A DNA stretch of 61,255 bases. Source: Zarea fungicola (Eukaryota; Ascomycota; Sordariomycetes; Hypocreales; Cordycipitaceae). Below are positions 43,668 to 54,935 of the stretch, one piece after another. The notes beneath the pieces are model-generated. The model was given only the letters and a program-made list of their open reading frames with translations, did no database searches and had not been told where the DNA came from. A program made the translations under genes and the position numbers. Where the stretch lies: positions 1 through 61,255 of the forward strand of contig FWCC01000074.1 in the NCBI GenBank assembly GCA_900169235.1, written 5' to 3'. Position 1 is the stretch's first letter. Each line of letters begins with the position of its first letter.

Positions 43668-43818
43668 TCGGTCTTTAAATGTACAGTCGATGAAGAAATA
43701 TATTCCTGCTGAGTGGGAAGCTACGCGACGGATTAGTGCTAAAGAACAGGCCGCGATTCATGACGGTCTTGCGACTGAGCACCAGAAACGTCTAGGTGTT
43801 GCATCAGGCCAAAACTAA
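43668..43818 (+). pseudogene. Fragment of the 29.5 kb secreted-protein gene
   Basis: The plus strand encodes VQSMKKYIPAEWEATRRIS, continuing to a stop after ASGQN, which aligns residue by residue with the C-terminal 45 residues of the gene at 29,468-30,082 (VQPMKKYLPTEWEAERVIS... ending KSSQN). The match begins near CGGTCTTTAAATG and runs to the stop codon at about 43,818, with weaker similarity in the 3' flank. No upstream part of the gene (signal peptide, Trp-rich domain) was found in front of it. It is therefore a 5'-truncated duplicate. Confidence 0.85.
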
Positions 43819-44653
43819 TCAGAAGAGTTGAAGAGGTAGTCAGCCTCGCAAAACGCCCACGGTGCAACCTGTAGCTAGTGGCTAGTACTTTTTATACGCT
43901 CGTTCCAAACTGCCACAGCGCTAGTTATTATATTTGGACTGTGATGACAGTAATGGTAGAGCTGTATGTCGTTGTAGCTAGATTGACGCCGAGGTCCTTT
44001 GTGCATCTCACATTGTACTGGGTAATGAGCCATAAGTATCGCTCTAACCAACGGAACAACCCCGTCCGCCCACTCAGCCGCAGCCCACAGAAATGGCTTG
44101 ATCTATAACTGTTGCGTGAGCTGAGATTATCGACGCATCAAGGGGTCGGCTTGGGCGGAGCATTGTTGCATACCCGGGAGTGTAATTAAATCACAATGGG
44201 GTCTCCGTAGCAAAAAATATTAAACCAGAACTGATTATTCCTGTTCTCTTGCTCAGCTTCGTCTGGGCCGAGTATAGTGCCTTCAATTACGATTTCATTT
44301 GCAGCTCCCCTTTGTCATACATGCCATGGTTTTCTTTTTATTTAACTGCTTTCCCGACGTTTTGCCCAGCTCACTTTAAATTGCCTTGGCTAATCCGAAT
44401 TCTCTTCAATCGATTGTTGCTAGAGAAGTATATTGGAATCTTTCAGTGTAAGCGAATGGGCCCCTACAACCAATCGAAGTTGGCTTATTATGCAAAGCGT
44501 AAGCAAAGCGTACGCACAGATAGCACGGCTGGTTTCTCATCTCCCCCTTGATGATTTTTTTCTTACCTATTTCGTACATCTGGCACTCGCCGAGTGTTCG
44601 ATTATCAGAGTCCTCGTACCTGTAGGTACAATGGATGAAGTTGGAACAGTTCA
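43819..44653. other. Intergenic region, no gene recognised
   Basis: Only short frames of no recognisable kind before the 3' end of the regulator gene. Confidence 0.4.
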
Positions 44654-46810
44654 TCACTCTTTGCAGACCAGGTCTGAGTATTCATCGACGCCGACAGTAT
44701 GGATAACAGCATCCGTACTTAACAAGACTTCCGTAGCTGGGTTACACCAACCAGGAGAGGCCACGGATTGGGACAGACTGTTGAGAATGTCTTCGGATAT
44801 GGAACAGTCTTGGTTAAATTCCGACACCATAATTTGGAACACTGATGCTGGGATAGTGTCCAAAGGTGAGAGTACAACCCCTCCATCATTGGTGGTCTGA
44901 AGGTCAGAAGCAGAAGGTGCTGTTGGTTCTATTTCCTGGATACATGTATCAGATTTGCTTACATCGGCTCGATTCCCCTTTGCCAACCGAGCGCGTCTCA
45001 ATAACCGATTGAGAAGTTCGTTCTCGGGGGTGCACAGGTTCTTCGCGTTTGTGCTGTGACCAAACTCGCGGCCTTCCGACATGCCATTGGGGAAAACTTT
45101 GTGATCTGCCACAGCACTCTGCCCAAGCTTTTGGTTGATTATATTCCATGCTCGCTCCACCAAATCCTCCTCAGAATTCAGACACAATTCTAAAAGGATA
45201 TAAGTAAGCGCATCGCATTGTGCATACGACTCGGTTAGCCATCTCCATTGTCGAAATCTTTTTTGTTGCTGAAGTACGCTAGACATCTCCATTACGTAGA
45301 TGGAGATTAGCAGTAGGCTTCGTCTGGTGTTTTGGGGGAGATGGATAGAGCTGCCGTTTAAGAGGTAGGGATAATATGCAAGAAGCCAGAGCTTGTTTAA
45401 TGTAATCCAGGTAGCAATGGAGGCATACTCGGTCGCCGCAGAGTCTACTGCATTGCTAGTGGACAAAATTTGTTCAAGGCGCCCCTGGTATTCTGCAACA
45501 ATGCTATTTCTGTTCGAGATGTCTCGCGTTATCTCAGCCACCTTGGATCTGGTAATATCTTTGTTGGAGCTGGCTGTAAGGCGATGAAATACAACCACGG
45601 CTTCAAAAATTGACCTGCTAAAGGTCATTTCTGTCCAGTCAGACCGCGATTTGGGTAATAATGGCATTGATGGATGTAATTCGCAGTCGTCCACGTTGAG
45701 CGGTAGTTGTGTGTTGACATCGGCGGCTTGAACCATGCTAGGATAACCAGAATCTTCGCATGCTCGGGCATCAAGCCAAGACACACCCCACCACAGCCGC
45801 CGTCTCATTTCAGTAAAAAAAGGAGAGTAACCACCATCACGGTGCAAGGATATCTTCTTTGCAAGCTGGACTGTGATTGAGGTAAGGTCCCAGATCAGGT
45901 GAGAGTTGCAGTGGTGTTTCAGGCTGCTGAGAAACACAAAGAGGGCTTGTATAATAATTGGCTCATTTGTCTCTTGAAATTGGGCCTGTGCTAAAGATTG
46001 ATCGATAGCATATCGGTAGAGGCGTAATAAGAGGTCTCTCTCGCCACCCAGTATACGGAGGCACTCGCCTTTAGATAAGCTTACTACCACCGCAAAATAA
46101 AGAGCAAATAAAAGCATTTGTTCGCTGTTGGAAATGCAATCTAGTTGATTGGTAATGTGTAGAACCATAGATTCTATTGTTGGCAAGTGAAAAATTCGGA
46201 TTAAATGGCAGTTGGCCTTGAAGTAGGCCCAATATATGGGAAATTTATCGGCGTTGGGATGCAACGGCAGAAGTGACATGTGCTGCGGGCCATATTTAAT
46301 TGTAGAAAGCGGGTTTGGGGACAACGAGCTCCGTATGTTGTACTGGTCGAAATGTAGTGTATGGGCAACTGCGTCGTCCAATACTCCGAGTCCTTCCATC
46401 TGTTTTCAGGCTCGTTAGTTTTACTCTCCAGAAGCCAGCTTTCGTGCACAACGTACATCTTGAATTAAATTAGCCCAAAAGCTGCTGAAAAGCTTGCGGG
46501 TTGTCCTGCCCTGACGTAGAATCTTGTTTTCATGGTTCTCCATAGAATCTCTATACCCGATCGCAGGGAAAGAATACATCATTTTCTCCTCACCGGCAGC
46601 AGCATCTTGTATGCTTTGCGTTTTGTCGATGGAAATTGTATTGTATCGGGTTGACGGCCTCCTAGCAACATAAACGCATCTACCCAGTCGTCTGCAATTG
46701 CCACAGGGATAGATTCGGTTGCACTTCTTCTTCATCCGGCGGCAAGCCAGGCAAGAGTACTGTTGCAACTCCCCTATCTGTGGGAGAATCCTTTTCGTGC
46801 AGCTGTCCAT
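44654..46810 (-). CDS. Zn2Cys6 transcription factor with fungal-specific regulatory domain
   Basis: Two exons: 46810-46457 and 46399-44654, with a 57-nt phase-0 GTACGT...ACAG intron containing a CTAAC branch site; total 699 residues. Near the N-terminus the DNA-binding cluster reads SCLACRRMKKKCNRIYPC followed by GNCRRLGRC, with all six zinc-binding Cys in the usual spacing (Cys20, 23, 30, 36, 39, 45). The long second exon has the mostly helical character of the fungal-specific transcription factor domain, including a region resembling RRRLWWGVSWLDAR, the typical core motif. It should act in the nucleus as a sequence-specific regulator. Target genes are unknown; proximity to the GST, UbiA and UstYa-type genes allows, but does not show, a pathway-specific role. 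Intact. Confidence 0.9.
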
Positions 46811-48495
46811 AGCGAATTGGTAAGGGTGGATAAGTCAGGAACGATCTGTGGTCGCCCGTTTAATAACTTATACGGAGTCTTGGCAACGATTCCAGCGGAG
46901 GCGCCGCAGGTGCGAGTCAGCATACGTTGTGCTCTGAACTGACTGGTTCTAGCCCCCCACAGTTCTTACATGTTCCGCAGACTCCGGTAACCTTGTCTAC
47001 ATACTTGAAATCTTACTTGTGAGCGGATGCCTAAGAAGCTAAGTTAACATGGTAGCAGCTAAACTAGTACACATGCAACCTAGCTGGTGCTCAATCTGGC
47101 CCGCCACACTCCACAGTACTCGGAAAACATACTATGTTACTGGCGAAAATACGATCTCGGGCAAGGTGTGCCCACTTTGGTTACGGGCTTGACTTTTAGG
47201 CACTGCAATTTTAGGGCTGACCGTTGATTCGTACGTAACTAGTGGAATGCTGATGGGTGTGCGGGAGGACCATATCTGAAGAACCTGCCGCTCGGTGGCG
47301 ATTTGCGACCCTGGACACTGTCTGCAGCGGGTCGGGTCGTGCTTGCGCTGGAATAATTGTGAGGGAAATGACGGCTTGTGGATGGCACAGGCCAGGAAGT
47401 GGGAGCACGATCCGAGAGGCAATCAGGCAGAGAAGGCATAAGTGATGGGAAGTTTGCTCTTTGGCGGACAGCATCGTCCAGCTAGGTAATAAGTGGTCAA
47501 TACTTCTTTTCACGAACGCGTCGTCATCTCCGGTTCGCTAGTAAGCAGCCCAACACGGTCTCCAAGTGGAAGGTGCAGCGGGTCGTCTGGTCCAGCTCCA
47601 GATGTATTTTGTTCACTTCTTTTTCTCGTCAACTTTTGTCTCATGACTTTAACAGGCTCCAGGGTTTCCAGTCAAGCCTGTTCACTTTCCTCCTTTGCTT
47701 CCTTTTTGGTAGCAAGGGAGTGTCGTTAGCTTCTTCTACAAGTTATTCCATTGAACTTCTACGTTGTGCGTAATATATGTTTTTCAAATTTCCTCTTGTT
47801 GCTGCTTTTCGCCCAACAGCTTCGGCGGAACTGTTTGTCTATTTCTTGCTGCTCTAGGCTCCTGGCCACCGCCATTGGCACTATCAGTGCTTCGAGCCCT
47901 CCACCATTTGTCCCTTTCTGGCTGTGCCAGCACCTTACCCACATGTTCCCCAACCCATTAGTATATTTTCTGCCCGGCAGCCTCGTAACAGTTGGTTCAA
48001 GTGGGGAGCGAGCACTTTCCAACTCCTCGTTTGTTGCCTTTTGGCTCTTGACTGGTTGCTGCCGTTTCGCATCTGTGTTTGGTAATGGGTTTTGTAGCCC
48101 GCGTTTTAGCGATTGAAGTCCTTTTTTTACGCCGTTAGGTTTAGCTCCCTATTTATTGTCTATACCAGCATCGTCATCAACACCAGCCAGTCTATCAGCA
48201 CCTAATTCGTAAAATAGCGACGCAAGTTAAGTAGCAAGTTAGTAACCCACAAGAGTCGTAAAAATCGGGCATTTCCTGATTTGTGTCCTGCCGGAAATGG
48301 AAGCAGCACAGGAAGATAGTGGTTCTTGTTTGGGGGGCTGTGGCTTGTCAGCGTTGAGAGCCATTAATAAATAGTCAACTACGCCCAAAAGAACGGCGAA
48401 GAAATTTAAAATCGCCATTTCTTTGCATGTCAATGCTGTCATAGCTCTTTAACTTATAGCAAAGACAGCCTATTCGGAAGGAGAAAGACTTACGA
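46811..48495. other. Region between regulator and GST-like gene
   Basis: The left part is the regulator promoter. The stretch 47,130-48,120 is less AT-rich than its surroundings and has overlapping frames on both strands, none with a recognisable domain. It may be decayed gene or repeat sequence. Confidence 0.4.
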
Positions 48496-49327
48496 ATGGC
48501 ATCCATGGAGTCCAAGACGACCTTTTTTGATATCCTTCCAGGTGATGGAGGCGGCTGTGTCGCATTGAATCCATGGAAAAGTACGAATTGGTTCCCAAAT
48601 GCCCCTACACTTGCTTGACTAAAGATCACCTGACTAATTGACGACTCTACGATACACAGCTCGCATAGCACTAAATTACAAGGGTATACCGTACGATACC
48701 GTTTGGGCCGAATATGTTACCCTTCAAGCGACGCTCAGTGCTCGAGGCATTCTAACCAGCATAAACCCAGGCTCTTTTAACCCAGAATACTACTCGCCAG
48801 CCTTGATTCTTCCTAACGGTCAGGTCACTATGGGCACTCTTGACTGTGCTGCTGCCATCGAGGAGCTCCAACCAAGACCGGCATTATGCCTTAACAATGG
48901 CTATGTGGAGAGAGCGAGTACAGCTACCTCAGCAGTTTTAATGGGAAATATCGGTGATGGTTTTCCTGCACATGCAGCGAACTGCCTTACTCCCTGTGAT
49001 AGAGATTATTATGAGAAGTCTAGGAGCATGTAGCTAGGTTTTAGCTCATTTGCCGAGCTAGCCGCAGATGCAACTATGACAGGTGAGCAAGGCTGGAGCA
49101 AGAGCCAGATGGGATTGCAGGCATGCGTTGAACTCTTGGATGAGCACACCGGGGGCCCATTTGTAGAGGGAGCTCAATTTAGTTATACAGATTGCATTCT
49201 TTGTTCGACATGGATGACATACAGAAGAACAGGTGAGAGCATTTTTGAGAAGATTATTGCCTATGATGGGTGCTTGCAGAAGCACTTTGATGCCTGCAGG
49301 CCATATCTCCAACGCATATATGAGTAG
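48496..49327 (+). pseudogene. Glutathione S-transferase-like gene broken by one stop codon
   Basis: Exon 1 is 48496-48580 and exon 2 is 48660-49327, with a 79-nt intron (GTACGA...ACAG, branch-like TGACTAAT). Splicing creates NPWKTRIALNYKGIPYDTVW, the classic start of fungal GST/glutathione-transferase-like proteins after a short leader beginning MASMESKTTFFDIL. The C-terminal part holds GPFVEGAQFSYTDCIL, the usual GST C-domain segment. The total is 251 codons, normal for this family. A single TAG at 49,031-49,033 interrupts the frame between two well conserved halves (before LGFSSFAEL). Both halves otherwise stay in one frame. Such proteins in fungi conjugate glutathione to electrophiles and occur in metabolite clusters. 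The stop could be a C-to-T change of a CAG codon; assembly error and readthrough are alternatives. Confidence 0.8.
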
Positions 49328-50044
49328 TCGCACTCTACAATTTCTTTTAAATGTGATCTTAGATATTCCGCTACGTTTAGATAGCTATCGGCAGCTGATT
49401 TGAGCACCCCGAAACTCTCATGTCCAAATCACGTACAACACAGGAAGTACTTCGTAGGCCCGAAAAGCTTCGAGGAAAGAGATTAGATTAGATTTCGAGC
49501 AGATATTGCAGAAAGCACATCGTTTCCGATCACAGCACAATTGCCGTAGTGTTAATGCAGAGGTTCAAGTAAAAGAGCAAACTATTCATCTCTTCCTTAA
49601 TAGTACATCATGAAATATGAGCGAAATGATCACGGAATACGGAAGCGACCAAGAAGGAATTGCAGACTGGCTGGTGCGCCTACTGCTGGGAACAATTCAG
49701 TTATAGCAGTTACAATAGTCCTCGTCAGCGAAGCAAATCAGGGATGCAATAGCCCCCCTGTAATTTTTTATAAATATGCCACATCAATGATTCGAAGTAT
49801 TGAAGTATACCTGTGCTGCTAATGCCGCTGAATGGTTGTTTCATGGTAGCCTTGTCCACAATGTGTTAAGTGCTTGATGATAATTATCCTATTCTGTGAC
49901 TACCCTTACAGTGTCTCAACACCCGGGTCCAATATCATCAAGTGCTCACATAACCCACAAATCAACTGATGAGCAGGTTAAAATTCATAACCCTAGGTTG
50001 ATGAGGACAATGCTCGGAGCGGCATCTTCTCCTGGCTACTGGCC
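49328..50044. other. Intergenic region, no gene recognised
   Basis: A plus-strand frame at 49,610-49,822 has no supporting features. Nothing else seen. Confidence 0.4.
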
Positions 50045-50328
50045 CTAACACCATCTTACAACAGCAGCTTCGGAGGCCAAGACAGAAGCCGCCAAACCCT
50101 ATCATGGTGAGCTTCAACCGTATAGTAATGAAATATATAACTTACTGCACAAAGAGGATTATTAAATCCGTTAGCGTTTCCACAGGCTATATAACTAGCA
50201 GTAAATGATGCTAGGTTGGCCCGGGCAATAGCACAGGCAGCGGCAGTGGGGAGGGCTTCTGTCTCTGGAGTGGGAGCTGCAAGGGCCGATAAAGCTACCA
50301 CTGGAACAAGACCAAACTTGATATTCAT
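50045..50328 (-). CDS. Small secreted protein, two exons
   Basis: Proposed exons 50328-50146 and 50098-50045 with a 47-nt GTAAGT...TAG intron in phase 0; total 78 residues. The ATG at 50,328 starts a signal peptide (MNIKFGLVPVVALSALA, then APTPETEALPTAA). The mature part is Ala-rich with four Cys: CAIARANLASF, IACGNANG, NPLCA and the C-terminal WC. The proteins of this shape are common in fungal secretomes. The donor is clear, but the acceptor is less sure: a one-base shift would give a different, Cys-rich tail. Family unknown. Confidence 0.6.
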
Positions 50329-50997
50329 TATTAATGTAAGGTTGAAGTAGATGTCAAGAAAATTTAAGATTAAGGTACAGTTAAGGAGGAAGTTAGATTA
50401 TAGATTGACACTGACTGTCGTTGGTGCTGATACTTAAATACTTTTATAGGTATATTAGGTCTAGTAAGTATGGATGAATAATTGTGAGAAAACAGCAGCA
50501 AATTCTTAAACTAGAAAGATTGGTCGGACGGACTCTTGGCAATGGCCGCAGGATACTAAGGGATCTACGAGACTAATTCATCCGCATCAGCAGCCACCTC
50601 CCTACTGATTACACAACTTCACCGGGCAACTAGTCTTAAAGTCTATACGATGTCTGTGAAGAGCCTGTTTGTAAGATTTGCCACCACTGGAACGGCATCC
50701 GGCCTACAAAACTGACGTTTTCGCACGGCCTACCAGTGGCTGCGGAGACTTCGCTCTTGGAGTGACATGGAGTAGTTATGTCCGTATTTTTAATGGTACA
50801 GTCCTTGCGCCAGCTTAAGGTACTGTGCCTAGTACAATTCATATCAGATACGGAGGTACAGTAGAAAAATATAGAAGGCAATCTCATCCTACAAGCCGCG
50901 TGAGTTTTGCTTGCTCGGGCCGATTCTAGTTCTTATTACCACAGTTTGATTGGTTTTCATTTTTAATCTTCGTACTATATTTACAACACTTTTAGGG
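50329..50997. other. Intergenic region, no gene recognised
   Basis: AT-rich; one minus-strand frame at 50,636-50,887 has no features of a real protein. Confidence 0.4.
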
Positions 50998-51794
50998 TTA
51001 TTTTATCCTATAATGTAAGGCTGCTTTGTTCAGTCTTACAAAGTATTGCGCCCCAAAGGCGAGCACATAAGTCGACCGAACCGTCCAAAACTGTCTACCA
51101 AACCATAATCCACAGCTTTCCGCCGATCTTAGATCTACACTGTATATGCAGTATGCCAATGCACAAGCTACACCACTAACCGCGCCAGTAAAGAAGGCGA
51201 GGCCGAACCCGGACCACCATCCGCTGACAGCAAGCATGGCTACCTGGCCAGTCGCCATGACGGCGGCCATGCGTTTTGTGCTGCTCCTGAATCAAACCGC
51301 CATGCTCTTTACACCTGCTTTCTCATAGTAATCAATTTCCTGACGCGGATAAATGGTATCGTATATAATAGTCCAGAAACAGGTAGAAACAAAGAGTGCG
51401 CCAGTAGGAGCCTTGAGTGGCGACTCAAATGGGTCCATGTCAAACGCTGCGAGACAAAAGATGATGGCCCATGAGAACGGCAAACCCAAAAATAATTGCG
51501 GATAGTACGTGACGCGTTTCATCAATGCATAAATGAAGAACAGCACTACCGTAGTCGTCATGTCCGCAGTGCACACGCTGCTGGGAAGAAGTATAGCAGA
51601 GGGTAACAAGCCAGGAGCAGAGAAGCGGTAAAGATGTGAGCTTGAATGGTTGAGAAAGTGCCCCGTGCCACTGGTCTGTGGCGACACCTCGCAACCTTTT
51701 GATCAAAATCATGATCAACGTTGTCGTTCCAGGCACATGCTGCTCCGCGGAGGAAGACGTTGAGGGGTACGAGCAAGGCCAGCAAACCTGCCAC
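50998..51794 (-). pseudogene. UbiA-family prenyltransferase, 5'-truncated and broken
   Basis: The minus strand encodes most of a fungal UbiA-type membrane prenyltransferase. The first Asp-rich motif region reads FLRGAACAWNDNVDHDFDQ followed by CRHRPVARG. A membrane segment with YALMKRVTYYPQLFLGLPF follows, and then the second motif YDTIYPRQEIDYYEKAGVKS. The N-terminal helix pair expected before FLRGAAC (about 100 residues) is missing; left of 51,800 the sequence is AT-rich debris. A one-base frameshift lies near 51,565-51,585, and a TGA near 51,297 stands in a place where the following sequence (FRSSTKRMAAV) continues in frame; CGA to TGA would explain it. Enzymes of this family attach isoprenyl chains to aromatic or meroterpenoid acceptors. 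Non-functional as it stands. Confidence 0.85.
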
Positions 51795-53442
51795 GGTTGA
51801 TGGCCTCGGCGTGGAATTTAGCTAAGGAGCCCTGTTGGCTGCATAGCCACCGGACGTAATAAAAAAACTGAACTGAAATGTTTTGACCTATCAGTCAGTA
51901 AAAGAAAAGTGTTGTTGAAGCCTACTGCTCGACCTCTACTAGGGATTTCGTAGAATCAATTAATACATTAACCTTCCTAATATTAAGAAATATTTTTCTA
52001 AGTTAAGTTTATTTACATTTAATTATATAGATCCTATAGTTACTTTTAACTAATCTCTCTTCTCTAACGTAGAAGACACAGTCCTAGCTGTGTCTAAAGC
52101 TAGTTAAGATGTCGCATTTAACCTCAAATAATTTTAATAGGTTCTCCTTGCTAGAATAGTTCAAAAACTCAATAAAGTCTAGGTTCTTATCTAATTATAT
52201 GATTCCTAAACTCGGTTGCCTTATAGAGTACTCCTAGCGCCTTCTATCTACATAACTAGGCATAAAGACTCTGTAGGAATACCATAGGCGTTGTTGGCGT
52301 GGCATCTACATCTACTCAGGAGATGGCTCCTCAGAGCCTTCGGAAATCGCCGGTTTTTCGCCCCAACACAGTACCAGCCTATAAATGGCCTAAATAAGAA
52401 GCCAAAGTGCTGCCGCTTTTATTAGCAAGTTTAAAATGTGAACTGAGAGTGAGATTACAGCGGATTTACAGTGGATGTTAACCCTGACCCTGTTTATCTA
52501 AAGCGGCAGTGTTTAGAGTTCCTGTTTCGGATAGTATGTCTTGGTGTGAGATACCTGGTAGGGGTCGAAATTAAATAAGATGTCACGCATACTTTGTCTA
52601 TTTCTGTCCATTGTTATTTACTCCTTTGCTGGTTTTTTGGCAGTTGGTGTGGTCTTGCGGAGCCGCACACACCACCGCACATAGCTGACTTCTTTCTGGA
52701 CAGTCTGCTAAATCTTGAAGAACATCTACTCAGAGATTGCCAGGAACTGTATGCTGGGGTTGATTATATCATATATAGATATTTAAGCCGCCTGCTGGCA
52801 ACTGCACACTTGCCAGAGCTCTTTTCGAGACTTGCGCGAGAATTTGACTCGAGCAACTTCATGGAGCGTTGTTAGATTGCAAGTTTCCATCACTTACAGG
52901 CGTCATAGCTGCGAATAATCGTCTTCTTACATTTAGACATCCTTTTCATCGACACTTGATAGACAGTAGCAGATGGGCTGCTGCTCAAGACACCTTGTCG
53001 ACGGAAATCCGTACGGTACCAATCCTGAAGGGAAGTCGTCTAAAAAATTGATGATTACCAGAAGTGGGGCTGGTTACGTTCCATTCCGATGCCGCTTTCA
53101 AAGCAGATCATAAGCCGGCACGGCATCAGCTCAATGCCAAGGCGTCAACCGGGGTATAGGGGGTGGGTACGAGTTAAAGGTGGGAATAAGGTTGCGTGGC
53201 TGCATTAGGCCACATATTTTGGGCTAACCGGCCGCCACACCTCGGTCTTTTAGTACCACGTCCAGCGACAGTCATGAAAAAACAGTAATAAACAATAAGG
53301 TTTAGAATCTATATAGCTATACACATCAAAATAGTTCATTATGAAGAACATATGAGAAGCAGACAATACTATTTGAGTAATTGCTTAGACTACCTATCTG
53401 TCTTGGTTACTTGACATATATGGGCTTGTTCCGACCTCAGCC
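51795..53442. other. AT-rich debris left of the prenyltransferase remnant
   Basis: A plus-strand frame about 52,594-52,875 begins without an ATG and has a hydrophobic start, but no recognised motif. The region 51,840-52,300 is strongly AT-rich and is the place where the missing N-terminal coding part of the UbiA gene should have been. Confidence 0.4.
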
Positions 53443-54122
53443 CTATCTGCAAAGTGTGCAGGGGTAAAAACTCGAGAAATCCCCATCTGATGCGCACCCA
53501 GCAAAATTCCAGATCTGCCCCTGGTAAGTCCTGCAAGACCTATCGGAGTAGAAGTTAATGATGTCTTTGCTGTTCATACCCGAGGGGAGGTACATAGAAC
53601 GCGTGGCAGACGTTGCAAAATTGCCATAACAAGTTCCACTAGTGGGGTTAAGCTGAGCAGCGAATTGATTACAGCCCCTCTGGAAAAAGACCCGTACAAC
53701 TGGTATATATCGACGCAGCATGGAGATGGAGCTCTGCGAGAGAGAGCGTTCAGTAGGAGCATTCATAATGTCCACCACTTCAAACGTGCCCTCCCCGGGT
53801 GTCACCAGCTGGCCTTCCGTAAACATCCAATAGGGAGCGGTTTTGCCAGCATCGTTTGTAACGACAAAGTAGCCTGTGGTGTTGTCTGCTGGTCGAGAGT
53901 CCCAACCAGAAAACCAAATCCTGTCTGGAAAAGCTTGTTTTTCCTCCATGGTGGGCTCTGTTCTGCACTTCAGAGCCGAAGGCTTTATTCTGTTAACATA
54001 TGCCTTCAGGAAGCCTGTTCGTGATCCAGGCCCAATAGACAGGTACATACCATGTCGATCGAACTGCCGAGAGCCAGCCAAGCATTGCAGGCGATAGCGG
54101 CAAGGGAAACGTTCAAGATCAT
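53443..54122 (-). CDS. Secreted protein, member of divergent paralogous pair (left)
   Basis: Proposed exons 54122-54051 and 54003-53443, with a 47-nt GTATGT...AAG intron in phase 0; total 210 residues. The signal peptide is MILNVSLAAIACNAWLALG. The mature part shares several blocks with the gene at 54,936-55,557, which is transcribed the other way: FPDRIWF against FPSRQWV, NTTGYFVVTNDAG against NTAYWVMTNENG, PYWMF against AYWFA, LNPTSGTCYG against LNPVGGVCYG, and RSCRTYQG against RSCDDYRF. The C-terminus adds a short Cys-containing tail (CTLCR). The intron lies just after the signal peptide in both genes. Family unknown to me. The intron acceptor is less certain than in its partner. Confidence 0.75.
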
Positions 54123-54935
54123 TTTCAAAGTGTCGAGTGGGAAATCTTGGAGTTGAAGGAGATAGAAATTTAGTTCCTGAAGACAACGACCTACAGTGCC
54201 GGCCATACTGGCTGCTTTTATAGCCATGCTACTGAATACATCTTGCCAAGTATTCATTTGAGCACGTCAATTTCCAACGTTTTGTTTTACTCATCATCCA
54301 CATATTCGGGGATGGCGAGTCTAGACCCAGGAATTTCTAGAGGCGACTCCGTGCGCTAAAATCTTATCTGCCAAAGCTCCGACAAAGCCCGCTCGGTAGG
54401 TAGCATTATACTTCGAGTGCGTATATTTGCCGTGCTGGTATCAGGACTAGCGGAGCGGTGCCGTAGGGTTTCCACTCTCCTTCTAGCAGCCCTCGTGGTC
54501 CGCGATGAAAAGAACAAGCTCCGTATTTGCACAGTCGTAATACTGAAATGATGGACACGCTTGTGCGGCCTTTGCCAAGACCCTAGGAAGACCTACTAGG
54601 GTCTTCCTTTCAAAGGCCTCCATTCAATTCTCGTTGTATACCAGTCAGCCGGTGGCTTTCTTACAGCGTCAATAGGATAATATGAAATTCACGTACGCCA
54701 CGAGTCATTGTCAAGTAAGCACGGGAACCATGTAGTTTGACCGTAGGTACAGTTGTCTGGCGCAATTTGGGTATTCGTAGCTCGCTCGTGAATTAGTTGC
54801 TATTTCTTATAAAGACAACGGCTCCCACCCGTATATATCTCAGAATTCTCACAGTTGATACACAACGTATTATTAGCAATCCGATTAAGAAGCCAAGGGA
54901 ATACAAGTGAATCCTTCAATATACCATATTCAAAT
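54123..54935. promoter_or_regulatory. Shared upstream spacer of the divergent secreted pair
   Basis: About 0.8 kb between two divergent paralogues, suggesting co-expression. CTTATAAAGAC at about 54,808 is a TATA-like element for the right-hand gene. No other control motif is assigned. Confidence 0.45.

Noticed and set aside
47130..48120. Overlapping frames on both strands in a less AT-rich stretch
   Set aside because: None shows a domain, leader or splice structure that would support a gene.
52594..52875. Plus-strand 93-residue frame with hydrophobic start
   Set aside because: Begins at a non-ATG codon, lacks recognisable motif and lies in debris.
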